NCBI GenBank assembly: GCA_049340005.1
Contig: JBMPIY010000008.1
Length of the DNA stretch: 64,000 bases
DNA from: CAXBDP01 sp963974465
GTDB lineage: Bacteria; Bacteroidota; Bacteroidia; Cytophagales; Cyclobacteriaceae
Strand: one strand, 5' to 3'
The notes under the pieces were generated by a model, which worked only from the letters and a program-made list of their open reading frames with translations, was not told the DNA's origin and searched no databases. A program made the position numbers and the translations under genes. Position 1 is the stretch's first letter. Each line of letters starts with the position of its first letter. Shown one piece after another: positions 36,667-46,524 of this stretch.

Positions 36667-37512
36667 ATGAAAAAAAATAATATGAAAACAGCGTTTAAAT
36701 TGGAAGGAAGAACTTTGTTGGTTCTTTTTATCCTACAGTTTGCACTATTTGCCTGCGAAGTTGATGAGTTTCAGAAATTAGAAGAGCGCAACTGGCAATT
36801 AGTATGGAGCGACGAATTTGATGAAGCTGCTGGAACTTCTCCAGACCCTAGCAAATGGACTTATGATATTGGAAGAGGACAAGATGGTTGGGGTAACCTA
36901 GAGTTGCAGTCCTACACCAATTCTCCTGCAAATGTATCTACCAATGGTCAAGGTCAATTGGAGATTACAGCACTTCAAGCAGGAACAGGTTATACATCTG
37001 CTAGAATCAAAACTCAAGGAATTTTTGAGCAACAGTATGGTCGATTTGAAGCTAGAATCAAAACGCCTTATGGTCCGGGTCTTTGGCCAGCCTTCTGGAT
37101 GCTCGGGTCTAATGTTGATGAGGTAAGTTGGCCTCAATGTGGCGAAATAGACATAATGGAATTGCGGGGTCAGCAGCCAAATAAAATAGCTGGCTCGATC
37201 CATGGGCCAGGGTACTCAGGTGGTAATCCAATTAGCAAAAACTATGGCTTTACAAATAGACGATTCGACGCTGAATTCCACATTTTTGCAATAGAGTGGA
37301 GCAGAGAAAAAATCGACTTTTTTGTTGATGACTTCCTATACCAAAGAATAGAGCGTGGTGACGCTTCCGGCGCTTGGGTTTTTGATCAGCCGTTTTTCAT
37401 GATTCTGAATGTAGCAGTTGGTGGCAATTATGTAGGTTTTCCAACCGATCAAACACCATTTCCTCAAAAGATGATCATCGATTATGTAAGAGTTTATCAA
37501 GAGTCTAACTAA
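36667..37512 (+). CDS. GH16 beta-1,3(4)-glucanase (laminarinase-type), lipoprotein
   Basis: Endo-acting enzyme that cuts beta-1,3-glucan chains by a retaining mechanism. The 281 residues have a lipoprotein signal ending LFAC and one GH16 jelly-roll domain at about 40-280. The active-site motif is GEIDIMELRG, with nucleophile Glu160 and acid/base Glu165. Upstream substrate residues are typical of laminarinases (WPAFWMLG, SWPQCGEID). There is no extra binding module, so it is a compact enzyme. It probably sits in the outer membrane facing the surface or periplasm. A second Met six codons in could be the start. Confidence 0.93.
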   Translation: MKKNNMKTAFKLEGRTLLVLFILQFALFACEVDEFQKLEERNWQLVWSDEFDEAAGTSPDPSKWTYDIGRGQDGWGNLELQSYTNSPANVSTNGQGQLEITALQAGTGYTSARIKTQGIFEQQYGRFEARIKTPYGPGLWPAFWMLGSNVDEVSWPQCGEIDIMELRGQQPNKIAGSIHGPGYSGGNPISKNYGFTNRRFDAEFHIFAIEWSREKIDFFVDDFLYQRIERGDASGAWVFDQPFFMILNVAVGGNYVGFPTDQTPFPQKMIIDYVRVYQESN

Positions 37513-37548
37513 GTCTATTTTTAAAATAATTATCTTTTCTGTGAACGT

Positions 37549-40500
37549 ATGAATTTGGCGACAGAAGAAATTTCAAAGCTAGAAATGAGTAAAAAAGTGC
37601 ACATGGAAATGGTGGAGTATGAAAACGAAAAATACTTCAAGATATCCAATTACGATAGTATAAGACCCTTCTTTATGAGTGTGGTGAGCGACAGCAATCA
37701 TTGGATGTTTATTTCAAGTAATGGAGGCTTGAGTGCTGGCCGTAAAAATTCTGAATATGCTATATTTCCGTATTACACTGAAGATAAAATCACTGATTTT
37801 GCAGATATAACTGGTAGCAAATCAATCTTTCAAATTCACAGAAAAAACGAAACACTTATTTGGGAGCCATTTTCTGAAAAGCTAGCGAATAACTACAAGC
37901 TGAGTCGAAACTTATTTAAAAGCATTTATGGCAATCAGATAGTTTTTGAAGAAATCAATCATGATTTGGAATTGGCATTCCGATTCAAGTGGAGCTCAAG
38001 CAATAAGTACGGTTTTGTGAAAAAGGCTGAATTGGTTAACAACTCTAACGATTCATGCAAAATCACTCTGCTTGACGGCATTCAAAATATCTTACCATTT
38101 GGTGTGCCTAGTGAGCTTCAAAGGTCGTCTAGCAATTTGGTGGATGCTTACAAACGCAGCGAATTGGAGACCAAATCTGGTTTAGGGATATATTCGTTAA
38201 GCGCGATAATCGTGGATAAACCCGAGCCAAGTGAGGCTCTGAAAGCAAATATTGTTTGGTCTTTGGGAATTGAAAATCCGAAGCATTTGCTGTCATCTAA
38301 GCAACTGCGCTATTTCAGAGCAAAACAAGCTGTGGAAGCAGAGTATGATATACGTGGGGAGAAAGGTGCATATTTCATTGTATCTGAAATTGAATTATCG
38401 GCTGATTCCAAAAAAGATTGGCTGATAATGGCAGATGTGAATCAGCGATATTCTCAGATAATTTCTATTGCTGATGCAATTCGGAAAGAGCCAAATTTGG
38501 CAAAGCAAATACAGGAAGATGTTGAATTAGGGACGCATAAGCTAATCAATCTCGTAGCCGGAGCTGATGGATTACAATTCACTTCTGATAAATTAAAGGA
38601 CAATCGTCATTTTTCAAATGTGCTATTTAACATTATGCGAGGTGGCATTTTTGATGATGGGTACCTAATCGAAAAGTCCGATTTTGTAAATTACTTAAAG
38701 AAGGCAAATAAAGAGATAGCCCAAAAAAACAAGTCCTTTATAAATGAGCTCAAAGATGATTTTGATCTTAGCTCACTTAAGGAGATGCTTTCCGGCGTCT
38801 ATGACCCTGATCTTGTTAGATTGTGCATAGAATACCTCCCGCTCAAGTTCAGTCGCAGGCATGGCGACCCAAGTCGCCCTTGGAATAGCTTCACAATCAA
38901 TACTAAAAATGAAATAGATGGCTCTAAAAATTTAGATTACGAAGGTAATTGGAGAGATCTCTTTCAGAATTGGGAAGCATTAGCTTATTCGTATCCTGAG
39001 TTTATTGAGGGGATGATTTTTAAGTTTCTAAATGCTACAACCTTTGATGGTTACAATCCTTACAGAGTGACCAAAGATGGTTACGATTGGGAAGTTTTGG
39101 AACCGGATAATCCTTGGTCATACATAGGTTATTGGGGCGATCATCAGATAATTTATTTGCAGAAATTTTTTGAAATTATTGAGAAATTTAAGCCAGGTGC
39201 TTTGCAGTCCTACTTCGATAAAGCATTATTTGTATATGCGACTGTACCTTACAAGATCAAATCTTATGATATGATCTTGGCCAACCCTAAGGACACCATA
39301 GACTTTGATTTTGAGCAAGATGCTCAAGTTCGAAAAAAGCGGGAGGAAATGGGTTCGGATGGCACCCTTCTAGTGGATGGTAAAAAGAATATTTACCATG
39401 TGAATTTGCTTGAAAAGATACTTGCCACATTGCTTGCCAAAATGTCCAATTTTATTCCTGAGGCAGGCATTTGGATGAATACCCAAAGGCCAGAATGGAA
39501 TGACGCAAACAATGCGCTAGTTGGCAATGGTGCTTCGATGGTCACATTGTATTATATGCATCGCTTTCTAACTTTCTTCCAAGGCCTATTGAATTCATCT
39601 GAATTGGACCAGATAAAGGTTTCCGCAGAACTGATAGAATTTTATCACAGTGTAAGAGAAACGTTGGAGGAATTCAGCCCTGAATTAGGCGCGCCAATTG
39701 GCAATCAAAATAGAAAAGCCATTGTTGATCGTTTAGGCATTTCTGCATCAGAGTATAGGTTGCAAATTTATAAAACAGGCTTCTGGGGCAATCAGAGAAG
39801 TATTTCTCTAGGGGGCTTGCAAACTTTCACTCAATTAAGCTTAGATTTTATTGAACATTCCATTCTCGCCAATCAGCGGGAGGATAAGTTGTATCATGCC
39901 TATAATTTAATTTCAATTGGCCATTCAGAAATTAAATCAACTCACTTGAGCGAAATGCTCGAAGGGCAAGTTGCCGTACTTAGTTCTGGATATCTCACTT
40001 CCCACGAAGTACTCGAAGTGCTTGATGCGCTAAAGAGTAGTGCATTGTTCAGAGAAGATCAGTATAGCTACATTCTCTATCCAGATAGGGATTTGCCAGG
40101 CTTTTTAGAGAAAAATATTATTCCAAAGGAAGATGTTTATTCATCAGATTTATTGATGAAACTGCTTGAGGAAAGGGATGAACAACTCATTGAAGAGGAT
40201 TTGCACGGGCAGTTCCATTTTAATGGAAATTTCAAAAATGCGATTGATTTAGAAAAGGCTCTTAATAAATTAGGTGAAGCGAAGCACAAGGAGCTAGTAT
40301 CGAAAGAGCGGGAGCTTTTGCTTGACTTATTCGAAAAAGTGTTCAATCACAAATCTTTTACCGGCAGGTCAGGCACATTCTTTTCGTATGAAGGCTTGGG
40401 ATCGATCTATTGGCACATGGTGTCGAAATTGCTTTTGGCGGTGCAAGAATGCTGTATAAAAGCCATAGATGAAAAAGCAGATCCAAGAATAATTGGCAAG

Positions 40501-41010
40501 CTGCTAGATCATTACTACGAAATAAATGCGGGTATTGGTAGCCATAAATCTCCAGATCTTTATGGCGCATTTCCAACTGATCCGTATTCGCATACGCCAT
40601 CTCATCGAGGAGCCCAGCAGCCTGGAATGACTGGACAGGTGAAAGAAGATATTTTGGCCAGATACTCAGAATTAGGCGTATTTGTATTTGATGGTAAGTT
40701 GGTCTTCAATCCTTGTCTCCTTCAGAAGGGGGAATTCATTTCACAAGCTTCGCAATTCGAATATGTAAACACCCGCCACGAGCGCAAAACAATCCCATTG
40801 ACTGAAAACAGTCTTTGTTTCACGTATTGCCAAGTTCCTATAGTTTATATCATTGCTGATGAGTCAAATATTAAGGTGGAATTCAATAATGGTACTTCAA
40901 GAGAGTTCGACTCAATGATATTGGATGAAGGGACAAGTCAAAAGATATTTAAGAGGACGGGTGAAGTAAATCAAATTAAAGTTTCGGTGATCAAGTCAAT
41001 TTTAAAGTAA
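37549..41010 (+). CDS. GH149-like beta-1,3-glucan phosphorylase
   Basis: Large (1153-residue) cytosolic enzyme without a signal peptide. It has the overall layout of GH94/GH149/GH161 phosphorylases: an N-terminal beta-sandwich (SNGGLSAGRKNSEYAIFPYY), an (alpha/alpha)6 barrel, and a C-terminal beta domain. GNWRDLFQNWEA carries RDLFQ, matching the RDxxQ catalytic segment of GH94, which makes Asp470 the likely general acid. Size and company with GH16, GH17 and GH30 fit GH149, whose members cleave beta-1,3-oligoglucans with phosphate to give glucose 1-phosphate. Family choice over GH94/GH161 rests on length and context, not alignment. The stop codon abuts the next ATG. Confidence 0.75.
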   Translation: MNLATEEISKLEMSKKVHMEMVEYENEKYFKISNYDSIRPFFMSVVSDSNHWMFISSNGGLSAGRKNSEYAIFPYYTEDKITDFADITGSKSIFQIHRKNETLIWEPFSEKLANNYKLSRNLFKSIYGNQIVFEEINHDLELAFRFKWSSSNKYGFVKKAELVNNSNDSCKITLLDGIQNILPFGVPSELQRSSSNLVDAYKRSELETKSGLGIYSLSAIIVDKPEPSEALKANIVWSLGIENPKHLLSSKQLRYFRAKQAVEAEYDIRGEKGAYFIVSEIELSADSKKDWLIMADVNQRYSQIISIADAIRKEPNLAKQIQEDVELGTHKLINLVAGADGLQFTSDKLKDNRHFSNVLFNIMRGGIFDDGYLIEKSDFVNYLKKANKEIAQKNKSFINELKDDFDLSSLKEMLSGVYDPDLVRLCIEYLPLKFSRRHGDPSRPWNSFTINTKNEIDGSKNLDYEGNWRDLFQNWEALAYSYPEFIEGMIFKFLNATTFDGYNPYRVTKDGYDWEVLEPDNPWSYIGYWGDHQIIYLQKFFEIIEKFKPGALQSYFDKALFVYATVPYKIKSYDMILANPKDTIDFDFEQDAQVRKKREEMGSDGTLLVDGKKNIYHVNLLEKILATLLAKMSNFIPEAGIWMNTQRPEWNDANNALVGNGASMVTLYYMHRFLTFFQGLLNSSELDQIKVSAELIEFYHSVRETLEEFSPELGAPIGNQNRKAIVDRLGISASEYRLQIYKTGFWGNQRSISLGGLQTFTQLSLDFIEHSILANQREDKLYHAYNLISIGHSEIKSTHLSEMLEGQVAVLSSGYLTSHEVLEVLDALKSSALFREDQYSYILYPDRDLPGFLEKNIIPKEDVYSSDLLMKLLEERDEQLIEEDLHGQFHFNGNFKNAIDLEKALNKLGEAKHKELVSKERELLLDLFEKVFNHKSFTGRSGTFFSYEGLGSIYWHMVSKLLLAVQECCIKAIDEKADPRIIGKLLDHYYEINAGIGSHKSPDLYGAFPTDPYSHTPSHRGAQQPGMTGQVKEDILARYSELGVFVFDGKLVFNPCLLQKGEFISQASQFEYVNTRHERKTIPLTENSLCFTYCQVPIVYIIADESNIKVEFNNGTSREFDSMILDEGTSQKIFKRTGEVNQIKVSVIKSILK

Positions 41011-42315
41011 ATGAAAGAATATTTTCATCCATACTATGATAGACCGAAGCTCAAAACTTTTTTAATACTAATTATAATAGCTGTTACAGCTACTAATTGT
41101 AATAATCTGCCCATGAAAGAGACAGGAAAGAATACAATCACAGCGGAAGAAATTTTAGGAAACCCTAAATATCAAGCTATCTCCTATGGAGGATTTAGAC
41201 ATAAATCGAGACAAATAGAACCAACCTTGGCAGAGTTGCGGGAGGATATGAAAATTCTGAATGCGATGGGAATTAAAGTCCTTCGGACTTACAATGTGCA
41301 GTTCAACGAAGTGTCAAATCTATTAAAAGTGATTCGTGGGCTAATGGAAGAAAATCCAGAATTCGAAATGTATTTGATGATGGGAATTTGGATCGACTGT
41401 AAAAATGCTTGGACAGAATACCCCCCAGACCATAACCAAGAAAGTGAGCATAATGAAAGTGAAGTGAATCGAGCTGTTGCTCTAGCTAAAGAATACCCAG
41501 AGATAGTGAAGGTAATGGCAGTAGGCAATGAAGCGATGGTTAAATGGGCCGAAAAATATTATGTGCAGCCTGAAGTAATTTTAAAGTGGGTGAATCATTT
41601 ACAAAACTTGAAAGCTCAAGGTGAATTGCCTGAATCAATGTGGATCACGAGTTCTGATAATTTCGCCTCCTGGGGTGGTGGTGGCAGCGAATACCATGTT
41701 GATGATTTAACGAAATTATTCAAGGCAGTCGATTATGTGTCAATTCATACTTACCCGATGCACGATACGCATTATAATCCAAGCTTTTGGGGAGTTTTAG
41801 AGCAGGAGGAACACTTATCTGCTACTGAGAAAGTGGATGCAGCTGTGCTCCGTGCTAGAGATTATGCCATCTCACAATATCAAAGTGTGGTTGACTATAT
41901 GGAAGGACTAGGAGTTAGTAAACCTATCCACATTGGTGAAACAGGCTGGGCTTCGAGATCAAATGAGTTCTATGGAGACTTTGGTTCAAGAGCTACAGAT
42001 GAATACAAATCGGCTACTTATTACCATCTGATGCGGGAATGGGCTGATGAGCATGGGTTGACATGCTTTTATTTTGAAGCTTTTGATGAGCCATGGAAAG
42101 ATGGCGGTAATCCACAGGGGTCTGAAAATCATTTTGGACTTATCAATATGCAATCACAGGCAAAATACGTCTTGTGGGATTTGGTAGATGCAGGTGTTTT
42201 TGATGGCTTAACTCGCGATGGAAAGCCAATAACCAAAACCTATAATGGAAATTTGAATGATTTGATGAAAGATGTAAAGGTGCCGCCATCAGGCTTGGAG
42301 ATAGTTTTTTATTGA
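41011..42315 (+). CDS. GH17 beta-1,3-glucanase or glucanosyltransferase, lipoprotein
   Basis: Retaining TIM-barrel enzyme on beta-1,3-glucan. The 434 residues have an N-terminal lipoprotein signal ending VTATNC. The GH17 core has acid/base Glu174 in AVGNEAM and nucleophile Glu310 in IGETGWASRS. Both loop layout and FYFEAFDEPWK near residue 350 are family-typical. It starts immediately after the phosphorylase stop codon, so the two are translationally coupled even though one is cytosolic and one is exported. Hydrolysis versus transglycosylation cannot be told from sequence. Confidence 0.9.
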   Translation: MKEYFHPYYDRPKLKTFLILIIIAVTATNCNNLPMKETGKNTITAEEILGNPKYQAISYGGFRHKSRQIEPTLAELREDMKILNAMGIKVLRTYNVQFNEVSNLLKVIRGLMEENPEFEMYLMMGIWIDCKNAWTEYPPDHNQESEHNESEVNRAVALAKEYPEIVKVMAVGNEAMVKWAEKYYVQPEVILKWVNHLQNLKAQGELPESMWITSSDNFASWGGGGSEYHVDDLTKLFKAVDYVSIHTYPMHDTHYNPSFWGVLEQEEHLSATEKVDAAVLRARDYAISQYQSVVDYMEGLGVSKPIHIGETGWASRSNEFYGDFGSRATDEYKSATYYHLMREWADEHGLTCFYFEAFDEPWKDGGNPQGSENHFGLINMQSQAKYVLWDLVDAGVFDGLTRDGKPITKTYNGNLNDLMKDVKVPPSGLEIVFY

Positions 42316-42335
42316 ATAACAGACCAAATCCCGCA

Positions 42336-43868
42336 ATGAAAAATATAAAATACTTCTTCCTTCATTTTACGATTTTACTTATGCTAACGAGCGCTTGTCA
42401 AAATTCCGATTCACTAGCAATTGAGGTATTTGAAACATCGGCGGGTGGCAATAAACTTACTAAAATTGTGGACTTCCAAAGCGAAAAACCTCCCGCCTTA
42501 AGGTCCAAAATCTCAATTAATTTAAATGACAGATATCAAACTATTACAGGGTTTGGTGGATCATTTACCGAGGCTTCTGCATACCTACTAAATCAGCTAA
42601 GCGAGGAAAATAGAAATAAAATTCTCCAAGCCTATTTTGGAGAGTCTGGCGCAAGATATTCACTCACCCGAACTCACATGAACTCCTGCGATTTCTCTTT
42701 AAGCAACTATTCTTATGCAGCAGTAGAAGGAGATATGGAGCTGGAGCATTTTACCATAGAAGAGGATATGGACGACATCATTCCGATGATCAAAGATGCG
42801 CAGGCAATATCAAAAGAAGGCTTTAAAATCCTTTCTTCACCTTGGACGGCTCCGCCTTGGATGAAAGATAATAAGGATTGGCGTGGAGGGAAATTACTGC
42901 CAGAATACTATGACACTTGGGCATTATTCTTCTCAAAATATGTAGAAGCATATAAAAAGCAAGGAATAGCTATTTGGGGATTTACAGTTGAGAATGAGCC
43001 GCTTGGCAATGATAATAATTGGGAGAGTATGCACTACGCTCCTGAGGAAATGAATGAGTTTGTGAAGAACCACTTAGGCCCAAAGCTAGAAGCTAATGGA
43101 CATGATGTGAAGATTCTGGGCTACGATCAGAATAGAGATCATGAGTTAAAGACTTGGGTAGACACCATGTATGATGACCCAGAAGCAAATGCCTATTACG
43201 ATGGCACAGCGGTGCATTGGTATGCGAGTACTTACGACTATTTTCCAGAAGCATTACAATATGCACATAGCAAAGCGCCAGATAAGCACTTAATACAAAC
43301 GGAAGCTTGTGTAGATGCAGAAGTGCCAAAATGGCAAGATGATGAATGGTATTGGGCGAAAGAAGCCACCGATTGGGGTTGGGATTGGGCACCAGCCGAA
43401 AAGAAATATTTGCATCCTAAATACGCACCAAGTTTTCGCTATGCACGAGATATTATTGGTAGTCTTAATAATTGGGTAGATGGTTGGATTGATTGGAACA
43501 TGGTGCTTGATAGGCAAGGTGGTCCGAATTGGTTTGAAAACTGGTGTGTGGCTCCAGTAATCGTAGACCCTGAGTTGGATGAAGTTTATTTCACGCCAAT
43601 ATTCTATGTAATGACACATTTTAGCCGATTCATAAGACCTGACGCTGTGCGAATTGGATTTGAAAATTCAGATGATGAGTTGATGGTGACGGCGATACAA
43701 AATCCAGATGGTGGTATAGTGCTCATTGTATTCAATCAAACAGAACAAGCAAAAGAAATTGAATTGGCTTTAGGTGAGGTAACTACGGAATTCTCTATTT
43801 CCGCAAAAGCCATTCAGACTATTTTGCTTTCTAATGAACATAAGGACTTGATAGATTTTCAGATTTAA
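42336..43868 (+). CDS. GH30 glycosidase (subfamily 1-like), lipoprotein
   Basis: Probable beta-1,6-glucanase or beta-glucosidase that removes the beta-1,6 branches of laminarin; specificity is inferred from context. From the ATG at 42336 (MKNIKYFFLHF) it has 510 residues with a lipoprotein signal ending LTSAC. The barrel shows TGFGGSFTEASA, SPWTAPPWMKDN, acid/base Glu221 in TVENEPL and nucleophile Glu323 in IQTEACVD, with the C-terminal beta domain of the family. An in-frame TTG eight codons earlier overlaps the GH17 end and is not needed. It sits 12 bp before the transporter gene. Confidence 0.92.
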   Translation: MKNIKYFFLHFTILLMLTSACQNSDSLAIEVFETSAGGNKLTKIVDFQSEKPPALRSKISINLNDRYQTITGFGGSFTEASAYLLNQLSEENRNKILQAYFGESGARYSLTRTHMNSCDFSLSNYSYAAVEGDMELEHFTIEEDMDDIIPMIKDAQAISKEGFKILSSPWTAPPWMKDNKDWRGGKLLPEYYDTWALFFSKYVEAYKKQGIAIWGFTVENEPLGNDNNWESMHYAPEEMNEFVKNHLGPKLEANGHDVKILGYDQNRDHELKTWVDTMYDDPEANAYYDGTAVHWYASTYDYFPEALQYAHSKAPDKHLIQTEACVDAEVPKWQDDEWYWAKEATDWGWDWAPAEKKYLHPKYAPSFRYARDIIGSLNNWVDGWIDWNMVLDRQGGPNWFENWCVAPVIVDPELDEVYFTPIFYVMTHFSRFIRPDAVRIGFENSDDELMVTAIQNPDGGIVLIVFNQTEQAKEIELALGEVTTEFSISAKAIQTILLSNEHKDLIDFQI

Positions 43869-43880
43869 TAACCCAAAATT

Positions 43881-45311
43881 ATGGCTTCAACAGAAATTAA
43901 AATCAAAGACAAAGTGCCATTTGGGCAAAAGGCTGCTTTTGGAGCGGGTCATCTAGTAAATAATTTGCTACCAGGAGCGCTTGGCGTTTTTGCATTTTTC
44001 CTGTTGACTGCATTTGGAATGGATCCATTTTTGGCGGGCCTTTTAGGCGGATTGCCTAGATTCTTTGATGCCATTACCGATCCGATAATGGGCTATATTT
44101 CGGATAATACAAAGTCCAGATTTGGTCGTCGTCGGCCATATATCTTTATGGGAGCTATTCTCAGCGGAATACTTTTCGCTGTTTTATGGCAGCTAAATCC
44201 TGAGAATTCTCAGATGTTCAATTTTTGGTACTTCCTGATCTTTTCAATGATCTATTTGATAGGAAATACAATGTTTTCTACTCCGCTTATTGGCCTAGGC
44301 TATGAGATGACCTTCGATTATAATGAGCGAACTCGTCTGATGGGTTTTTCTCAAACAGTTGGTCAAGTAGCTTGGATGGTTGTGCCTTGGTTTTGGGTGA
44401 TTATTGCCAATCCCAATCTGTTCGAAACACAAGCAGTAGGAGTGCGACAGCTGGCTATAATAGTGGGTGCGGTTTGTGCGATTTTGGGTGTGTTACCAGC
44501 TATTTTCTGTAAAGAAGTAGATCAGTCGAATCTCTCGAATCGTGATGATTTGAGCCTTAAGAACCTTCTGCAAAATGTGAAGAACTTGTTTAGGAATATG
44601 AAACTGATTGTTAACAACAGTTCTTTTGCGAGGCTTTGTGGTGCTACTTTTTTGGTTTTCAATGGATTTCAAATGGTAGCGTCTTTTAGCTATTTCATTA
44701 TCGTTTTTTATATGTTTAGAGGCGATTATGGAGCAGCGGGATCTTGGCCAGCTTGGTTCTCAACTATAAGTGCGGTTGCTACTGCATTTTTGATAATTCC
44801 AGCGATTACGTGGATGGCTAATAAGTGGGGAAAGAAAAATGCATTTATCATTTCGACAATAATTTCAATTGTCGGCTATTTACTCAAGTGGTGGGGCTTC
44901 AATCCTGAAAATCCGTGGCTTATTTTTATGCCAATTCCTCTTATGGTTTTTGGTATTGGAGGACTTTTTACTTTAATGATGAGCATGACAGCTGATGTTT
45001 GTGATTTAGACGAATTGAACAATGGAATGCCAAGAAAAGAAGGAACTTTTGGCGCAATTTATTGGTGGATGGTGAAACTTGGACAAGGCCTTGCGCTAGT
45101 ATTGGGAGGATTGATTTTAAAGCTTATTGGTTTCGACCAGAATGCTACAATCCAAAGTGCAGATACTTTAACGAATTTAAGATTAGCTGATATTTTAGTG
45201 CCTGCATTCACTGCTGGTTTGGCAATAATTGTAATGTGGAAGTACGATTTGAATGAAGAAAAGGCCAGAGAAATAAAACTGGAATTGGAAAGGAGACGAG
45301 GTGAATTGTAG
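43881..45311 (+). CDS. GPH/MFS-type sugar:cation symporter
   Basis: Inner-membrane importer of the glycoside-pentoside-hexuronide type, presumably for beta-1,3-gluco-oligosaccharides given its neighbours. The 476 residues have about 12 hydrophobic segments. Family motifs are GAGHLVNNLLPG at the N-terminus, DAITDPIMGYISDNTKSRFGRRRPYI after helix 2, and KEGTFGAIYWWMVKLGQGLAL in the second half. It lies between GH30 and a cytosolic GH17, which fits import of cut glucan into the cytoplasm where the phosphorylase acts. Confidence 0.9.
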   Translation: MASTEIKIKDKVPFGQKAAFGAGHLVNNLLPGALGVFAFFLLTAFGMDPFLAGLLGGLPRFFDAITDPIMGYISDNTKSRFGRRRPYIFMGAILSGILFAVLWQLNPENSQMFNFWYFLIFSMIYLIGNTMFSTPLIGLGYEMTFDYNERTRLMGFSQTVGQVAWMVVPWFWVIIANPNLFETQAVGVRQLAIIVGAVCAILGVLPAIFCKEVDQSNLSNRDDLSLKNLLQNVKNLFRNMKLIVNNSSFARLCGATFLVFNGFQMVASFSYFIIVFYMFRGDYGAAGSWPAWFSTISAVATAFLIIPAITWMANKWGKKNAFIISTIISIVGYLLKWWGFNPENPWLIFMPIPLMVFGIGGLFTLMMSMTADVCDLDELNNGMPRKEGTFGAIYWWMVKLGQGLALVLGGLILKLIGFDQNATIQSADTLTNLRLADILVPAFTAGLAIIVMWKYDLNEEKAREIKLELERRRGEL

Positions 45312-45360
45312 TTTATTCCAGAAATAAAAAGATTAATAGAACCATAATCATTGAACAACC

Positions 45361-46275
45361 ATGTCATTCAGACCAAGTCAATTTTTAACGTACAAGACAT
45401 CTGATCCATCTAGAAAAATCAATTTTTTAGATGAAAAATCTTCTGAAGATTTGAATCATCTATTTATTGAAGTACTGTACGGTGGCCTTCATGGAATCTG
45501 CTTTAGTTTGTACGAAGATGGTCAAAAACCTGGCGACAATATTAGCGCGGATCAAATACGCCGGAGAATGGAAATACTAAAGCCATTTACTAAGTGGATC
45601 CGTACTTTTTCCTGTATCGAGGGTAATGAATTAATTCCTCAGATTGCCAAGGAATTTGGAATTAAAACCTTGGTGGGTGCTTGGCTGGGAAAAGATGAAG
45701 AAAAAAATCGAAACGAGATTGATGGATTAATTAGCCTTGCAAAAGCAGGCCATGTAGATATTGCTGTAGTTGGTAATGAGGTCCTTTACAGAAATGATTT
45801 GACCATGAGTCAATTACTCAACTATATTACTGAGGTGAAAAAAGTTCTCCCAAATATTCCTGTAGGCTATGTAGATGCCTATTACGAATTTGTTAGACAT
45901 CCTGAATTGGTAAATATTAGTGATGTTATTTTGGCAAATTTGTATCCATTTTGGGAAGGAACGCCCATAGAATATTCGTTGGGTCATATGATGAGCATGT
46001 ATGGCCAAGTGAAAAGTGTTGCAAACGGAAAGCAAATCATTATTTCAGAAACAGGTTGGCCTACCAAAGGAGAATCATTAGGTGGTGCATTTCCTTCACC
46101 ACAAAATTCGTTGAGATATTTTATCAACACCCAATTATGGGCAATGGACGAAGGAATAGATGTATTTTACTTCTCCTCATTCGATGAGTCTTGGAAAGTG
46201 AGTGACGAAGGAGAAGTTGGTGCATATTGGGGGATTTGGGATAAGAACGAAAAACTAAAATTCCCTCTCCATTAG
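45361..46275 (+). CDS. GH17 beta-1,3-glucanase without signal peptide (cytosolic)
   Basis: A 304-residue GH17 enzyme. It starts MSFRPSQFLTY and has no hydrophobic leader, so it should stay in the cytosol. Acid/base Glu140 lies in VVGNEVLY and nucleophile Glu230 in IISETGWPTKG; FYFSSFDESWK near residue 270 is also typical. It is clearly diverged from the lipoprotein GH17 of the same locus. Behind the sugar importer it could shorten imported oligosaccharides for the phosphorylase or act as a transglycosylase. The latter is inference. Confidence 0.88.
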   Translation: MSFRPSQFLTYKTSDPSRKINFLDEKSSEDLNHLFIEVLYGGLHGICFSLYEDGQKPGDNISADQIRRRMEILKPFTKWIRTFSCIEGNELIPQIAKEFGIKTLVGAWLGKDEEKNRNEIDGLISLAKAGHVDIAVVGNEVLYRNDLTMSQLLNYITEVKKVLPNIPVGYVDAYYEFVRHPELVNISDVILANLYPFWEGTPIEYSLGHMMSMYGQVKSVANGKQIIISETGWPTKGESLGGAFPSPQNSLRYFINTQLWAMDEGIDVFYFSSFDESWKVSDEGEVGAYWGIWDKNEKLKFPLH

Positions 46276-46524
46276 GCTTAGAGTAAGAAATTAGAATTTC
46301 TTCAGTCTAATTCGAATTTTACCATCAATAATCTAAGCTCCCGCCAAACAAAAACTTGACTGGAGGGTTAAAACAAATTTGCATTAAATTGAAAATGCCG
46401 AAATTAGACATATCATTAAGTAGATGGTTTTTTAAAAATGCAGTTGTATATTTCATTATTAATTCCTCAAAAAAGGTATTTTATTATTGATGTTTGAAAC
46501 CAACCTCTCCATAGCATTATATTA

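Noticed and set aside
42312..42335. TTG start for the GH30 gene
   Set aside because: It overlaps the GH17 end and adds residues before a clean lipoprotein signal that begins at the ATG at 42336.
30507..46275. SusC/SusD homologues in the glucan locus
   Set aside because: No TonB-dependent receptor plug or SusD-like lipoprotein is encoded; the two large surface genes have other domain patterns.
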